The translations under genes were made by a program, and so were the position numbers. Below, one piece after another: positions 52,949 to 62,887 of a stretch of 64,000 bases of DNA. The DNA comes from Actinobaculum sp. 313 (GTDB taxonomy: Bacteria > Actinomycetota > Actinomycetes > Actinomycetales > Actinomycetaceae), in contig NZ_CP029033.1 of assembly GCF_003073475.1 (NCBI RefSeq), positions 2,666,001-2,730,000 on the forward strand, read 5' to 3'. The first letter of the stretch is position 1. Every line of letters begins with the position of its first letter. The notes below the pieces were generated by a model. It ran no database searches. It was not told the DNA's origin and saw only the letters and a program-made list of their open reading frames with translations.

Positions 52949-53836
52949 TCATTTCCCTTCGCCACGTACAACATTGATAATGGTCGAGTCGTCGTCGGCC
53001 CCGCGGCCCTGTGCCAGGCCAAGCACGTACAGCTGCTCCGCTGCCGCAGCCAGCGGGACGGAGAGGCCGACGCTTTTGGCTGCCGATGTCACGATACCCA
53101 TATCCTTGACGAAGATATCCACGCGGGATGCCACCTCGGGGTTGCCGCCCTCATACGCCTCGATGGCGCGCGGACCGCGGTTACCCAGCATGAAGGACTC
53201 TGCGGCTCCCGACATCAGTGCATCGAGTGCCTTGCGCTGATCGAGGCCCAGCTTGCCGGCTAAAGCCAAGGCTTCCCCGGCCGCGGCGATATGCACACCA
53301 CAAAGCAACTGGTTGACGGTTTTCATCGCCTGACCCTTACCGGGTTCATCGCCCACCAACACCAGGTTGCCCGCCATGGCCTCCAGTACCGGCAGAGCCG
53401 CCGCGTACACATCCGGGTATGCTCCACAGGTCACGAGCAGATCACCTTCACCCGCTCGCACCGGACCACCGGATACCGGGGCGTCGACCATGCCGATGCC
53501 ATCGTCGGCCAGTCGAGCCGCCACCTCCATGACCGCGTCAACACCGACCGTGGACGTGAGGATAACGACGGCGCCCTGCTTCATAGCCGTTACGACGCCG
53601 GCGGCGCCGTACAACACATCCTCAAGCTGCGCTCTATTACGCACGGCAATCAGTACGGCGTCGGCGCCCTCAACGGCGTCGCGAGCGGTAGTCACCGTCT
53701 CAACACCGGCCTCGGCGGCCAGTTGCCGCCGCTGGTCGAAAAGGTCATAACCGCTCACTTCGAAGCTCTTCGAGAGCCAGGTAGCCATAGGAAGCCCCAT
53801 TGCTCCGAGCCCGAGAACCGCTACGCGTTGTGTCAT
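52949..53836 (-). CDS. ltnD: 3-hydroxyisobutyrate dehydrogenase-family (LtnD-like) sugar-acid dehydrogenase
   Basis: A 295-residue beta-hydroxyacid dehydrogenase: Rossmann GLGAMGLPMATWL, substrate loop VDAPVSGGPVRAGEGDL, and the catalytic Lys in GKGQAMKTVNQLL. The family includes LtnD (L-threonate), 2-hydroxy-3-oxopropionate reductase (GarR) and HIBADH. Linkage to an OtnK-type kinase and GntP favours L-threonate or D-erythronate oxidation; tartronate-semialdehyde reduction, serving gcl, is the alternative. ATG 53836 follows AGGAGAAAATC. Confidence 0.8.
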   Translation of the reverse strand: MTQRVAVLGLGAMGLPMATWLSKSFEVSGYDLFDQRRQLAAEAGVETVTTARDAVEGADAVLIAVRNRAQLEDVLYGAAGVVTAMKQGAVVILTSTVGVDAVMEVAARLADDGIGMVDAPVSGGPVRAGEGDLLVTCGAYPDVYAAALPVLEAMAGNLVLVGDEPGKGQAMKTVNQLLCGVHIAAAGEALALAGKLGLDQRKALDALMSGAAESFMLGNRGPRAIEAYEGGNPEVASRVDIFVKDMGIVTSAAKSVGLSVPLAAAAEQLYVLGLAQGRGADDDSTIINVVRGEGK

Positions 53837-54291
53837 GATTTTCTCCTGTTTTCTTACTTGATGGGGATTTTCTACTTGATCGGAATCGGTCTGCAATGAC
53901 CGGTGGCTGCATGCCCGTGCGGGCATGCGCTGTGCAGAGAGGTCTATTGCGGCGCTCCCGTGGCAGCAGCGCCGCGGATTCGGGGATGTGGGCGGTCACT
54001 CGAGGTGCATATTCATCCGAGTGTTCCGGGGAGCCGTCTCGCACCTACAGGTGTTTATCGGCTTGTGGGGCTAGGCGACTGTGCAAGACTTGGTGGCCCT
54101 GCGGGGCTAGGAGTAGTTCTTCGGGAGGTTGTGCCAGGCCTGGTGGCTCTTCGTAGCTTTGCCGCCTTTCGGGGCTAGGCAGCGCTTCGCAGTTTGGCGG
54201 ATGAACCGGGGCGGAAGGGGTGTTTCCGCAAGCGGAGATCCGCCTCCGCGTGCCCGGCGGCGGTCGGGGGCCACCGGGCACTACTGCCTCA
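53837..54291. other. 455-bp gap between dehydrogenase and kinase genes
   Basis: No gene. The word GGGGCTAGG occurs three times (about 54067, 54102 and 54170) within G-rich, repeat-like sequence. CGGGCATGCGC-type short inverted repeats occur near 53914. No promoter is obvious, although one is likely for the dehydrogenase-permease-lactonase genes. Confidence 0.5.
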
Positions 54292-55733
54292 TCACTGCTT
54301 GAGCTTGTCCGCTACCTCGGCCAAGGAATCATCTCCCCCAACATTGCCGGGGAACACAACGTAGGGCACCCCGGCGGCGGGGCCATCCTGCGCCAGCCAC
54401 AGCGAGACAATTCCTGGCAGCATCGGGCCGAGCGCAATGGCGCGGCCGATTTCCAGGCCCTTAGAGGCGACGTCGGAGGAGGTGATGCCGCCCTTGGCAA
54501 TCACGAACCGGGGAAGGACGCGGGCAATTATTCCCTGCACCACCGTGACCACGGCTGCCGAGACCTGCCGGGAAATGGCCAAGGAATCGGCGGCGTCGGC
54601 ACCGGTGACGAGGGTGCGTGAAGTACGTACGATCACGTCTGCACATGAAAGTTCGTCAACCGACTGGTCAATGAGGTTGCGGAGATGAGCATCGCGGGCG
54701 TCGTCGTCGATCACCTGTGCAACGTCGATTTCCAGTTCCAGTGGATGCCGATGCTCGCGCAGTGCATTCAGTTGTCGCGTTGTGAGCCCGACATGTGATC
54801 CGACAACAACCAGTCCACCCGGTGCCACCGGCCGCTCCCGCGAGCGGCGTTGATCTCTTCGGAGGTGAGCGGCGCATGAACTTCCTGGCCGAGTCGAGCA
54901 CGCACGAAGGGCGGACCAACGCGGTAGATGAAGTGCGATCCCGCCTCCTCCGCCTTGATCAAGGCCAGCGAGAGCTGACGCAGATCCTCTTCTTCGACGA
55001 TATCCACGGCGATGGCCTGAGCGTCCGACGCAGAGCGCAGCAGTTCCAAGGTGCCCTGTGGATCGGTCCGCAGGGTTTCGATATCGAGTACGAGAACCTG
55101 TGCAGCGCGGCGTTTACCGCCGCTTTTCTCCTCCACCCAGTCGGCAAGTGCAGATGACTTGTATCCGAAGCTGGCGTCGCGCGCAAACTCCGTTTCGCCA
55201 ACGGGCAGGTAGCCGTCGGCGGGATTGCCGGCGTAATGCGTTCCGTGCACCGTGATTCGCCCGGCGTCACCGAAGGCGGGCACAATCACAATGCCGTCAA
55301 CCTCCACACCCGCCGATTCGCGTAAGCACTGCGTGATCGTGTCCGGTTCAAGTGGAAAGTGCCCGCGCAGCGTCGAGTCTGATCGCGAAACGAAGGCTAC
55401 CTCAAGGTCGGCGGCCTTGGCTGCCGCCAGTGCGGCGTTCACGGCTTCGCGATTGACCCGCTCGGCGTCGGTGGGCGCGAGCGAGCGGGAATTCGTCATC
55501 ACATATACGGCGGGGGCACCGGTGCCAAACACCCAGGCGAAGTCCTCTTCGTCCCAGGATGTGAGGACGGGTAGGTTGGAAATGGATTGGGTGCCGGTAG
55601 GATCGTCGTCGAGAACAACGTATACGGGGTGGGATCCCGCGGCGGCTTGCTGCGCGGCGACGACGTCGGCAGCGGAAACATCAGGAACTGGCGGGAGTCC
55701 CGCCAGTAACTCTTCACGACTAATCTGGGGCAT
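54292..55733 (-). CDS. otnK: Four-carbon acid sugar kinase, OtnK/DUF1537 family (frameshifted in this sequence)
   Basis: The composite is about 480 residues. The N-terminal part has VVLDDDPTGTQSI, MTNSRSLAPTDAERVN and SRSDSTLRGHFPLEPDTI, the sugar-acid-binding domain. The C-terminal part, in another frame, has VAPGGLVVVGSHVGLTTRQL, RFVIAKGGITSSDVA and VVFPGNVGGDDSL, the ATP-binding domain. One extra base in CCC 54837-54839 joins them as AARGERPVAPGG. The family phosphorylates 2- or 3-oxo-tetronates at C4. The OtnC aldolase and OtnI isomerase that usually follow are not in the window. Confidence 0.88.
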
Positions 55734-55974
55734 CTTCGCTCCTTTGCATGCGCTCAGACCTCAGAGGACTTGTGCCCTAGTATATTTGTCTTTGGTCCTT
55801 TGTGCAAGGGTGGAAAGCTCAGAGGTGACAATCGGGATTTCTTTACCGGCTGCCGTCCGTCATGCAGGGGCCGAAAATACACCCACGTCTTGCCCATCCG
55901 CCTACGCTTCCTACCGAAGCCCTCACTTCATTCACAGGGCCAAAGCTGTATGTCAGTTGCTGCAACGGCGCCCT

Positions 55975-56691
55975 CTACTCACTCGTCTCTTCTTCCGTCG
56001 GGCGGGTCGTGGCCAACAGATCGAGCCGCGTCTGGGTCATATGCGAACGCATCGCATCCTTCGCCGCCTGCTCGTCGCCCATCTCGATGGCGCGAAGGAC
56101 CTCCCGGTGATGCGTTTGCGCGCGCTCGCGCACCGCCGCGTCGGAAGATGTGACTCGCCGTGACTGGCGCATTGCGACTTCCAGTGGTGCCATCACCGCC
56201 AAGACGAAGGGGTTGCCGCTGGCCTCCATAATCGCGCGGTGAAAAGCCAAATCGGCACTGACGACGGTCTCCACGTCAGCTTCCGCACCGGCGGCGTCCA
56301 TGATCTCCACCTGCTGCGCAATGGCCTGCAAATCATCCTCGCTGCGGTTACGTGCCGCCAACCCAGCCGCTCCCACTTCGATCATGCGACGCAATTCGAC
56401 GAGTTTGAGCCCGACCTCCCGCTCGGAACTGGTGCGCAGAGTCATGTTGATAAGAGTGCCGAGATCCGTCCACTCACTGCGGGCAACCACAAAGGTGCCA
56501 CGGCCCTGCACCACGCGGAGCACGCCGCGTTCCCGTAGCACCTTGACAGCCTCACGGAGGGTCAGCCGCGAGACATTCAGCTCCGCCGCCAACTCCACCT
56601 CGCCGGGTAGGCTATCGCCGGCGCGGTATTGGCCTCCAGCAATGCGGTCAAGAATGGCATCGGTGGCTTCCTCTACCAGGTTTCTACTCAT
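55975..56691 (-). CDS. GntR-family regulator, FCD (FadR) subfamily
   Basis: A 238-residue regulator: a winged helix (YRAGDSLPGEVELAAELNVSRLTLREAVKVLRERGVLRVVQGRGTFV) and an FCD domain (ELRRMIEVGAAGLAARN, DLAFHRAIMEASGNPF, THHREVLRAIEMGD with the metal-binding His residues, SHMTQTR). FCD regulators typically sense organic or sugar acids. Lying upstream of the otnK-ltnD-gntP-lactonase genes on the same strand, it most likely represses them. Confidence 0.9.
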   Translation of the reverse strand: MSRNLVEEATDAILDRIAGGQYRAGDSLPGEVELAAELNVSRLTLREAVKVLRERGVLRVVQGRGTFVVARSEWTDLGTLINMTLRTSSEREVGLKLVELRRMIEVGAAGLAARNRSEDDLQAIAQQVEIMDAAGAEADVETVVSADLAFHRAIMEASGNPFVLAVMAPLEVAMRQSRRVTSSDAAVRERAQTHHREVLRAIEMGDEQAAKDAMRSHMTQTRLDLLATTRPTEEETSE

Positions 56692-56966
56692 GGGATTGCG
56701 GGCTCCTTCCGGCTACTATCTTGACACACGGCACACAGACGGCGGCGGGACAGTTTTCCCAGCGAGGGCCGCGCCACCCGCGGACGGGAGCGGCCGTCAG
56801 CAGACCGGGCCATGCCCACAACGCCGCACGCGGCCGGGCGGAAGCACGTACCTGATTCTCCTATCGGCCGGATATCGGCGCGTGTCGGGCACCGTGGGGC
56901 ATAAGCGTATGCGGGGGCCAGGAACAGCTCCTAACCCCCGCACCAGCATTCTTCACAAATAAGCTG

Positions 56967-57431
56967 CTACTTGCGCTTCTTCTTTTTCGGCTCCGGCACC
57001 ACGGCCACCGCCACCAGCGCAGACACATCGTCATGCAGCTTGATGGTCGCCTTGTAATCACCCAGCGACTTAACGGCGGGCAACGTGACCTGACGGCGGT
57101 CGATCTCCTTGCCGGTGAGTTCAGACGCCGCAGCGGCAACGTCCGCACCCGACACGGCGCCAAAGAGGCGGCCATTGTCTCCGGCGGTCTTGGTGATGGT
57201 CAGCGTCGCCGCCTCCAGCGTTTCACGCAGCTCATGCGCATCTTCCAGCGAGGTAATCGCACGACGACGGCGCGCCTCGGCTATCTGATCGATCTGGCGC
57301 TGCGCACCTGGGGTCCACTTCGTGGCGTAGCCTCGCGGCAGCAGGTAGTTACGACCGTAGCCGTCCTTGACCTCAACAACTTCACCGGCCCGACCGAGGC
57401 CGGAGACTTCATGCGTCAAAATGATCTTCAT
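56967..57431 (-). CDS. rplI: 50S ribosomal protein L9
   Basis: 154 residues. The N-terminal rRNA-binding domain MKIILTHEVSGLGRAGEVVEVKDGYGRNYLLPRGYA is followed by the long connecting helix and a C-terminal domain, ending in a basic KKKKRK tail. It follows rpsR after 14 bp with GGAGA before the ATG. Confidence 0.98.
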   Translation of the reverse strand: MKIILTHEVSGLGRAGEVVEVKDGYGRNYLLPRGYATKWTPGAQRQIDQIAEARRRRAITSLEDAHELRETLEAATLTITKTAGDNGRLFGAVSGADVAAAASELTGKEIDRRQVTLPAVKSLGDYKATIKLHDDVSALVAVAVVPEPKKKKRK

Positions 57432-57445
57432 AAGAGTCTCCTTTC

Positions 57446-57682
57446 TCAGCGTGCGGAGCTCGAGTAGGGCAGCAGAGCCATCTCGCGAGCATTCTTGATC
57501 GCCTTGGCGATCTTGCGCTGCTCTTGCACGGATACGCCGGTCACGCGGCGCGCGCGAATCTTGCCCCGATCAGAAATGAACTTGCGGAGAGTTGCCGTGT
57601 CCTTGTAGTCGATGTTCTCGACCTTAGTGGTCCGCACCGGACCTATCTTCTTCTTTGGTTTGCGAAGAGCCTGCTTCGCCAT
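57446..57682 (-). CDS. rpsR: 30S ribosomal protein S18
   Basis: 78 residues: a basic N terminus, then [54 protein letters not shown], the S18 core. AAAGGAGCATATT precedes the ATG. It is not of the zinc-binding (Cys) type. It lies between ssb and rplI, as usual. Confidence 0.98.
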   Translation of the reverse strand: MAKQALRKPKKKIGPVRTTKVENIDYKDTATLRKFISDRGKIRARRVTGVSVQEQRKIAKAIKNAREMALLPYSSSAR

Positions 57683-57733
57683 AATATGCTCCTTTGGTTA
57701 AGACGGCGCCCTGGCGCCATCAGAAAGTCGGTA

Positions 57734-58257
57734 TCAGAATGGGGGAGATCGTCGAAGGACGAGCCGCCTTGCGGCGCCTGCTGCCACGGGTCATATGCTG
57801 AACCACCCTGCGGCGCATCGTAAGATGCACGGCCCTGCGCGCCACCGGGAGCGGACTGCCCGCCACCCTGGTATCCACTGCCGGAACCCCGGCCGCCGGA
57901 TACCTTCGTGACTTGGGCGCGTGCATAGCGCAACGCCGGACCAACCTCGTCCACCTGCATTTCAAGCGAGGTGCGCTGTTGGCCGTTGTACTCATAGGAC
58001 CGTACGGTCAATCGCCCGGTGACAATCACCCGCATTCCCTTTGTGAGTGACTCGGCGACATTCTCGCCGTATTCACGCCACACCGAGCAGCGGATGAACA
58101 TGGCCTCGCCATCTTCCCACTGATTTGTTTGCCGGTTGAGGGTGCGTGGCGTTGACGCAACCGTGAAACTCGCGACGGGAGTGCCCGAAGCGACGTAACG
58201 CAACTCCGGGTCGGCGGTCAGATTGCCAACAACCGTGATAATCGGTTCGCCTGCCAT
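57734..58257 (-). CDS. ssb: Single-stranded DNA-binding protein (frameshifted near its end in this sequence)
   Basis: An OB-fold protein ([30 protein letters not shown] at the N terminus) with a Gly/Gln-rich linker. As written, the frame runs through DLPHSDTDF into rpsR. Adding one base to the GGGGG at 57741-57745 gives SSFDDLPPF followed by a stop at 57734, the canonical acidic SSB tip that recruits partner proteins. I therefore annotate the repaired gene, about 174 residues, which no longer overlaps rpsR. Confidence 0.93.
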
Positions 58258-58279
58258 GATTTACTCCTTCGGCGTTGCC

Positions 58280-58567
58280 TCAGGCCTCTACCCGCAGCAG
58301 CTTGGTGCGCAGAACGGACTCGTTCAGTCCCAGCTGCCGATCAAGCTCCTGGGCGGTCTGCGATGTCGCCTTCATGTTCACGACAACGTAAATGCCCTCG
58401 GACCGCTTGTTGATGTCATAGGCAAGCCGACGCCTGCCCCAAATATCGACTTTCTCCAGGGAGCCTCCCTCGTTAGGGACAACCTGAAGCAGTTTGTCGA
58501 CGTAAGTCGTGATATTCCGCTCGTCAACATCCGTATCGAGAATGATCATCATCTCGTAATCGCGCAT
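58280..58567 (-). CDS. rpsF: 30S ribosomal protein S6
   Basis: 95 residues with the S6 pattern MRDYEMMIILDTDVDE, WGRRRLAYDINKRSEGIYVVVNM and a C-terminal LGLNESVLRTKLL. It is the first gene of rpsF-ssb-rpsR-rplI. GAAGGAGG lies upstream of the ATG. Confidence 0.98.
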   Translation of the reverse strand: MRDYEMMIILDTDVDERNITTYVDKLLQVVPNEGGSLEKVDIWGRRRLAYDINKRSEGIYVVVNMKATSQTAQELDRQLGLNESVLRTKLLRVEA

Positions 58568-58710
58568 GTCTTCCCAACCTCCTTCGGACTAAACGGCCAT
58601 GGTCTCTCCATGGCAGGAGGGATAATGCGTGGTCGCGCTGCGGCACGACATGCCGTCGATACGCGACAGCGCATCATTTTACCGGTAGTATCACCATCGC
58701 GCCAGCGAAA

Positions 58711-60966
58711 CTACGGACTCCCTCCGGGATTCGGGTCACCCTCTCCGCCGCCGGGATCGCCCTCGGTCGGCTCATTCGGGTTTGGCGTCGGCCCTTCCGT
58801 CTCGGTGGGCTGCGGCTCCTCGGTGGGCTCTTCAGTCGGCCCTTCCGTCTCGGTGGGCTCCTGCGTGGGCCCTTCCGTCTCGGTGGGCTCCTCCGTCACC
58901 GTCGGCGCCGACGTCGTCGGTGAATCGACAGCCGGGACACTACCCGTCCACACTGGATCCGGGAAGTCCTCGACCTCCATGTCGGCCGTCGCCACCTCCA
59001 TGTAGTCAAGCCAGATCTGCGCTGGGAACGAACCGCCGCCGATACCGATATTGGTGTAAGCGCCAAAGCCGGTCAGCACTTCCTCACTGCCGTCCTCGCC
59101 GATCTGGTACATATTCACCACGGTCACCATCTGCGGAATGTAGCCACAGAACCACGCCGATACCGGACCGGTGGAAGTACCCGTCTTTCCGGCCACCGGC
59201 CGCCCGAGTTGACCGGCGGTCGCCCCGGTGGCGCCGGGGGCCGTCACCTGTTGCAGCACGTAGTTCAACTGCGCGATGGTGTTCTCTTCGAACACGCGAG
59301 TACCCTCGGTGTCCGCAGAATATATGACGTTGCCATCTCTATCACGCACTTCCCGCACAATATGCGGGTCGTGCTGTACACCACCGGCGGCGAAGGTCGC
59401 GTATGCCTTCGCCGTATCAATCGGGCGGGGGGAAGCGGACCCGAGAACATTGGTCAATGTGTCGTCGAGTCCGGCGGTGTCCTCCGGGATACCCGCCTGC
59501 ACCGCCACCGCCCGCGTATTCTCCGGGCCGACGTCCTTGTTCAACTGTACGTACACGGTATTGACCGAATACATCGTTGCCGTCACAAGGTTGATATTGC
59601 CGCGGCTGGACGAATCGAAGTTCTCGATTTCCAGTCCGTCGATCACCTTGGGAGAGGACGAATCGTAGCGCGTATTGACCGACATATCCTGGTCCAGCGC
59701 AGCGAGGAGTGCGAAGGGCTTAAAGGTAGATCCGCCCTGCGCAACATCCTGCGTGACCGCATTACGTTGCCGTACCAGGTAGTCGGCCCCGCCATACATA
59801 GCGTAGATCTCGCCATTGCGCGGGTCGACGGAGACCAGACCCACGTAATTGTTCTCCGGCCGGTCTTCCGGAAGGTTGTCGACGGCGGCAACGGCAGCCT
59901 CTTGCTTTTCCTGGTTGATGGTTGTGACGATCTGGAGGCCCATTGTGGACAGTTCATCCTCCGTGAACTCCCCCGATGCTACGAGCTCGCTGGTAACCGT
60001 TGAGAGCAGGTAACCGTTGGGGCCGGCATAGTCATTGCTGGCCACCTTTTCAATCGTTTCCGGGAATTCCGCCGCATCGGCCTCTTCCTGCGTGCAATAT
60101 CCGTCCTGAACCATCAGGTTGAGCACGCGCTCCCAACGCCGCTGTGCGTATTCCGGGTTGACGGCAGGATCGCCGGAACTGGGCGCCGGGATGATACCCG
60201 CCAACAGCGCGGCCTGTGACAGGTTGAGCTCGCTGGCGTGAATTCCGAAGTACTTCTGTGCTGCCACCTCGATTCCGTATGCGCCGCGGCCGAAGTAGAT
60301 CGTGTTGAGGTAGTTCTCCAGAATCTCTTCTTTGGACTGCTCACGATCAATTTTGAGAGCAAGAATGGCCTCTTTTATTTTCCCGGTGTAACCGGTGGTC
60401 GTACCGAGGTAGTACCTCTCCACATACTGTTGGGTGAGGGTGGAACCGCCCTGTTGCGCCCCGCCGCTGACGTTATTGACCAGCGCCCGCACTATGCCCT
60501 TGATGTCAATGCCGTTGTTGGAGTAGAAACTACGATCCTCCGAGGCAATTACGGCATGCGGCACAACATCGGGAAGATCACTCAGAGGCACCGATTCACG
60601 GTCGTAATCCGCGAAACTGCCCATCTCGGTGCTTCCGTCCGTGTAATACACCTTGGTGGTTTCCGCCAGCGCGAAATCATCCGGTTCCGGTACGTCAATC
60701 GCGATGTATAGGGCGACGAAAGTTCCCACCAGTAGCGCGATGAAACCGAGGAAGGATCCCAGGACGAAACGCCAGCTCGGCAGCCATCGATGGATGGGGC
60801 CGTAGCCTTGGCGCGGATAGTTCCATCCTCGCTTGCGACCGGGTTTGACTTTCCCGCGCCGAGTCACTCTACTCGGCGCCGCCTGCACTTTACCTTTCTT
60901 CGCTTTGGTGGCGGATCGCGACGAAGTCGCCGTGTTCTTCGCCGATGTGGACTTCGATCGTGCCAT
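58711..60966 (-). CDS. Class A penicillin-binding protein (bifunctional transglycosylase/transpeptidase)
   Basis: A 751-residue peptidoglycan synthase. A basic, Ser/Lys-rich cytoplasmic tail of about 65 residues precedes one membrane helix (FVLGSFLGFIALLVGTFVAL). The GT51 domain has IASEDRSFYSNNGID and GGSTLTQQYVERYYLG. The transpeptidase has the serine motif GGSTFKP, SVN in YSVNTVY and KTGTS. The extracytoplasmic end is a Thr/Glu/Pro repeat tail (TETEGPTEEPTE-type units, from a roughly 30-bp DNA repeat), then Gly/Pro-rich. ATG 60966 was chosen for its GAGG and because it begins three bases after the AI-2E gene's stop. Confidence 0.95.
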   Translation of the reverse strand: MARSKSTSAKNTATSSRSATKAKKGKVQAAPSRVTRRGKVKPGRKRGWNYPRQGYGPIHRWLPSWRFVLGSFLGFIALLVGTFVALYIAIDVPEPDDFALAETTKVYYTDGSTEMGSFADYDRESVPLSDLPDVVPHAVIASEDRSFYSNNGIDIKGIVRALVNNVSGGAQQGGSTLTQQYVERYYLGTTTGYTGKIKEAILALKIDREQSKEEILENYLNTIYFGRGAYGIEVAAQKYFGIHASELNLSQAALLAGIIPAPSSGDPAVNPEYAQRRWERVLNLMVQDGYCTQEEADAAEFPETIEKVASNDYAGPNGYLLSTVTSELVASGEFTEDELSTMGLQIVTTINQEKQEAAVAAVDNLPEDRPENNYVGLVSVDPRNGEIYAMYGGADYLVRQRNAVTQDVAQGGSTFKPFALLAALDQDMSVNTRYDSSSPKVIDGLEIENFDSSSRGNINLVTATMYSVNTVYVQLNKDVGPENTRAVAVQAGIPEDTAGLDDTLTNVLGSASPRPIDTAKAYATFAAGGVQHDPHIVREVRDRDGNVIYSADTEGTRVFEENTIAQLNYVLQQVTAPGATGATAGQLGRPVAGKTGTSTGPVSAWFCGYIPQMVTVVNMYQIGEDGSEEVLTGFGAYTNIGIGGGSFPAQIWLDYMEVATADMEVEDFPDPVWTGSVPAVDSPTTSAPTVTEEPTETEGPTQEPTETEGPTEEPTEEPQPTETEGPTPNPNEPTEGDPGGGEGDPNPGGSP

Positions 60967-60968
60967 TG

Positions 60969-62430
60969 CTATGCCTCGCTCGTGTCTTTCGTCTCTCTCC
61001 ACGCCAGCAGCCGTTCAAGTGCACGGCCCAGCCGGGATCTGTCCTCGAACAAATCCGGGTTCATCCCGACGAAGGCATCCGGCGCGGGCTCCTCTTCATC
61101 GTAATATCCTTCCTCCATCTTCTTGTCCGCAGCGGCCTCCGGTACAAGGAATGCCTCTATCCACCGTGTGCCCGGGCTGGAGTCAATTAGTAGCGCCTTC
61201 GCGAACAAGGTCAATGGAACCGCCAGAATCGCGCCGAGTGGGCCGATTACCGCCGTCCAGAAGACCAGGGAAAGGAATGTTACCGTCGTCGAAAGCCCAA
61301 CGGCGTCTCCGGTGATCTTCGGTTGGAAGATCCCTGGATAACCGCGTTGATAACGGAGTAGGCAACGATCACCCAGACTGCCGTAATCCAGCCGGAGTCC
61401 AGAAGTCCCAACAGTGCCGGTGGGATCACCCCGATGACGAAGCCGATATTGGGGATGTAATTCGTGATGAAGGAGAACAGGGCCCAAGCCACCGCCATCG
61501 GCACGTTGAGTATCTGAAGGGCAATTCCGTCAATGACGGCGACAATCGCACCGAAAGTGGTGGAGACCAGCCAGTACTGCCGCACGCGCCCCTCGAAGGA
61601 GGACAAGGCTTCAAACAGATAACCGTCATGTCGCTCGACAATTTTTGCGCGTGTGGACATGGTCATGGTGTCAATGGTGATGAACAACAGTGCAAGTGCT
61701 AACAACGCTATGAGGGAGCCTGCGGAACTGACGTAATCCAGCACACCGGACAGTGCGGAAAGGACGGACTGCACATCAAAACGCTCCAACACCGCGTTGG
61801 TGAACTGGTCCGTGCTTAAACCGTAGCGCTCCAACAATGCAGTCCCAGAGGTGACGAGGTCCTGGAACTTAGTCACGTATCGTGTGACCACATCAGGCAG
61901 CCCCACAAGGGACCACACCATCAATCCGATGACGCCGAGCAGGGTCACTACAAGTGTGGTAATCGTCACGACTGCCGACAGCCAGATCGGGAGCCCCTTC
62001 TTTATGAGCCACCGGTGGATGGGCCGAACCGTAAGAACCAGTGTCAAGGCAAAGAAGGCCGGAGCGACGAAGTCGCGTATCTGGTAGAGCCCAGCGCAGG
62101 CAACCGTCGCCAGCGCTCCTGCCAAAAGGATTCGCAATCCCATCGGCAGTGCCGCGCTTCCTCCCGGTGTCGCCACTAGCGGTGTCAACTCCGAACCATT
62201 GCCTCCGGTGTTGGCCGTCTTCACCTTATTGGCATTGTTGGTCACACTCTTGCCGAAACCGTCCGATGCGTTGCCGGTGCCCGTGCGGTTGATATCCGGC
62301 GAGTTGCTGGGGGCTTCGCCGTGTCACCGCCGCTTGCGCCGCCCGTACCACTTGCGCCACGACCCGCACCTAGCGCTGCGATGGGATCATGCGCTTGGCG
62401 CGTGCTTCCCTGCTCTCCGGGTGAGGTCAT
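60969..62430 (-). CDS. AI-2E family (TqsA/PerM-like) membrane protein (two frameshifts in this sequence)
   Basis: The composite is about 487 residues. A disordered N-terminal tail of about 70 residues precedes about eight helices, including YQIRDFVAPAFFALTLVLTVRPIHRWL and VISFITNYIPNIGF-type family blocks (here SFITNYIPNIGFVIGVIPPALLGLLD). The frame breaks at CCC 61332-61334; one extra base restores AVIQGIFQPKITGDAVGLS and the rest, VIGPLGAILAVPLTLFAKALL. A second break at GGGGG 62309-62313 separates the ATG at 62430 (after GGAGGGACG) from the body. PerM proteins are poorly characterised exporters or antiporters. Confidence 0.83.
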
Positions 62431-62887
62431 CGTCCCTCCGTTCAGTACGAATATATCGATTCCAGTGTGCCTTATCTTCCCAGTAAACCCCGCGCGACGC
62501 GAGGCGGTCCGCTCAGCAGTCCACGAAATGGCGAGGTCGTCCGCGTGTGAACCCGGCGCTCTCGGCGCAAGGGCGCACACTTCGCCGGAAGCAGATCGAC
62601 AGCCATTGTGCGCGGCAGGCGGAGACATAAGTCATTGCTGCCGCTGGACCGCCTTCGCCGGATGCGACTACCTGCTGGACCGACGTCTTAACTTGCGATA
62701 GGTTTGGAAAATATATCAAAACGATATATTGTTGAGTCATATCGCCGCTCGCGTGAGGATGACTACATTGATCCTCACGGCACGACGATCGAAAGCCGTG
62801 GGAGGTCGGAGCAAAAGAGCGCCGTCGGGCTCGTATACCGCAGTCACGGGGTCGGCACGGCGGCAGACAACTGATGAAAGGACGGAG
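62431..62887. promoter_or_regulatory. 457-bp divergent region with a PadR-type palindrome
   Basis: A perfect inverted repeat AATATATC-AAAAC-GATATATT spans 62710-62730, 158 bp before padR. A half site AATATATC occurs at 62450-62457, just upstream of the AI-2E gene start. Both would allow one regulator to control both directions. I see no protein-like frame here. Confidence 0.55.

Noticed and set aside
57643-58257. Longer ssb reading frame overlapping rpsR
   Set aside because: The extra C-terminal residues are basic and unlike SSB; one added base in the GGGGG run gives the standard DDLPPF end and removes the overlap.
62242-62628. Separate small gene upstream of the AI-2E gene
   Set aside because: It is the N-terminal tail of the AI-2E protein plus an out-of-frame extension; one added base at 62309-62313 joins it to the body, and the ribosome-binding site is at 62430.
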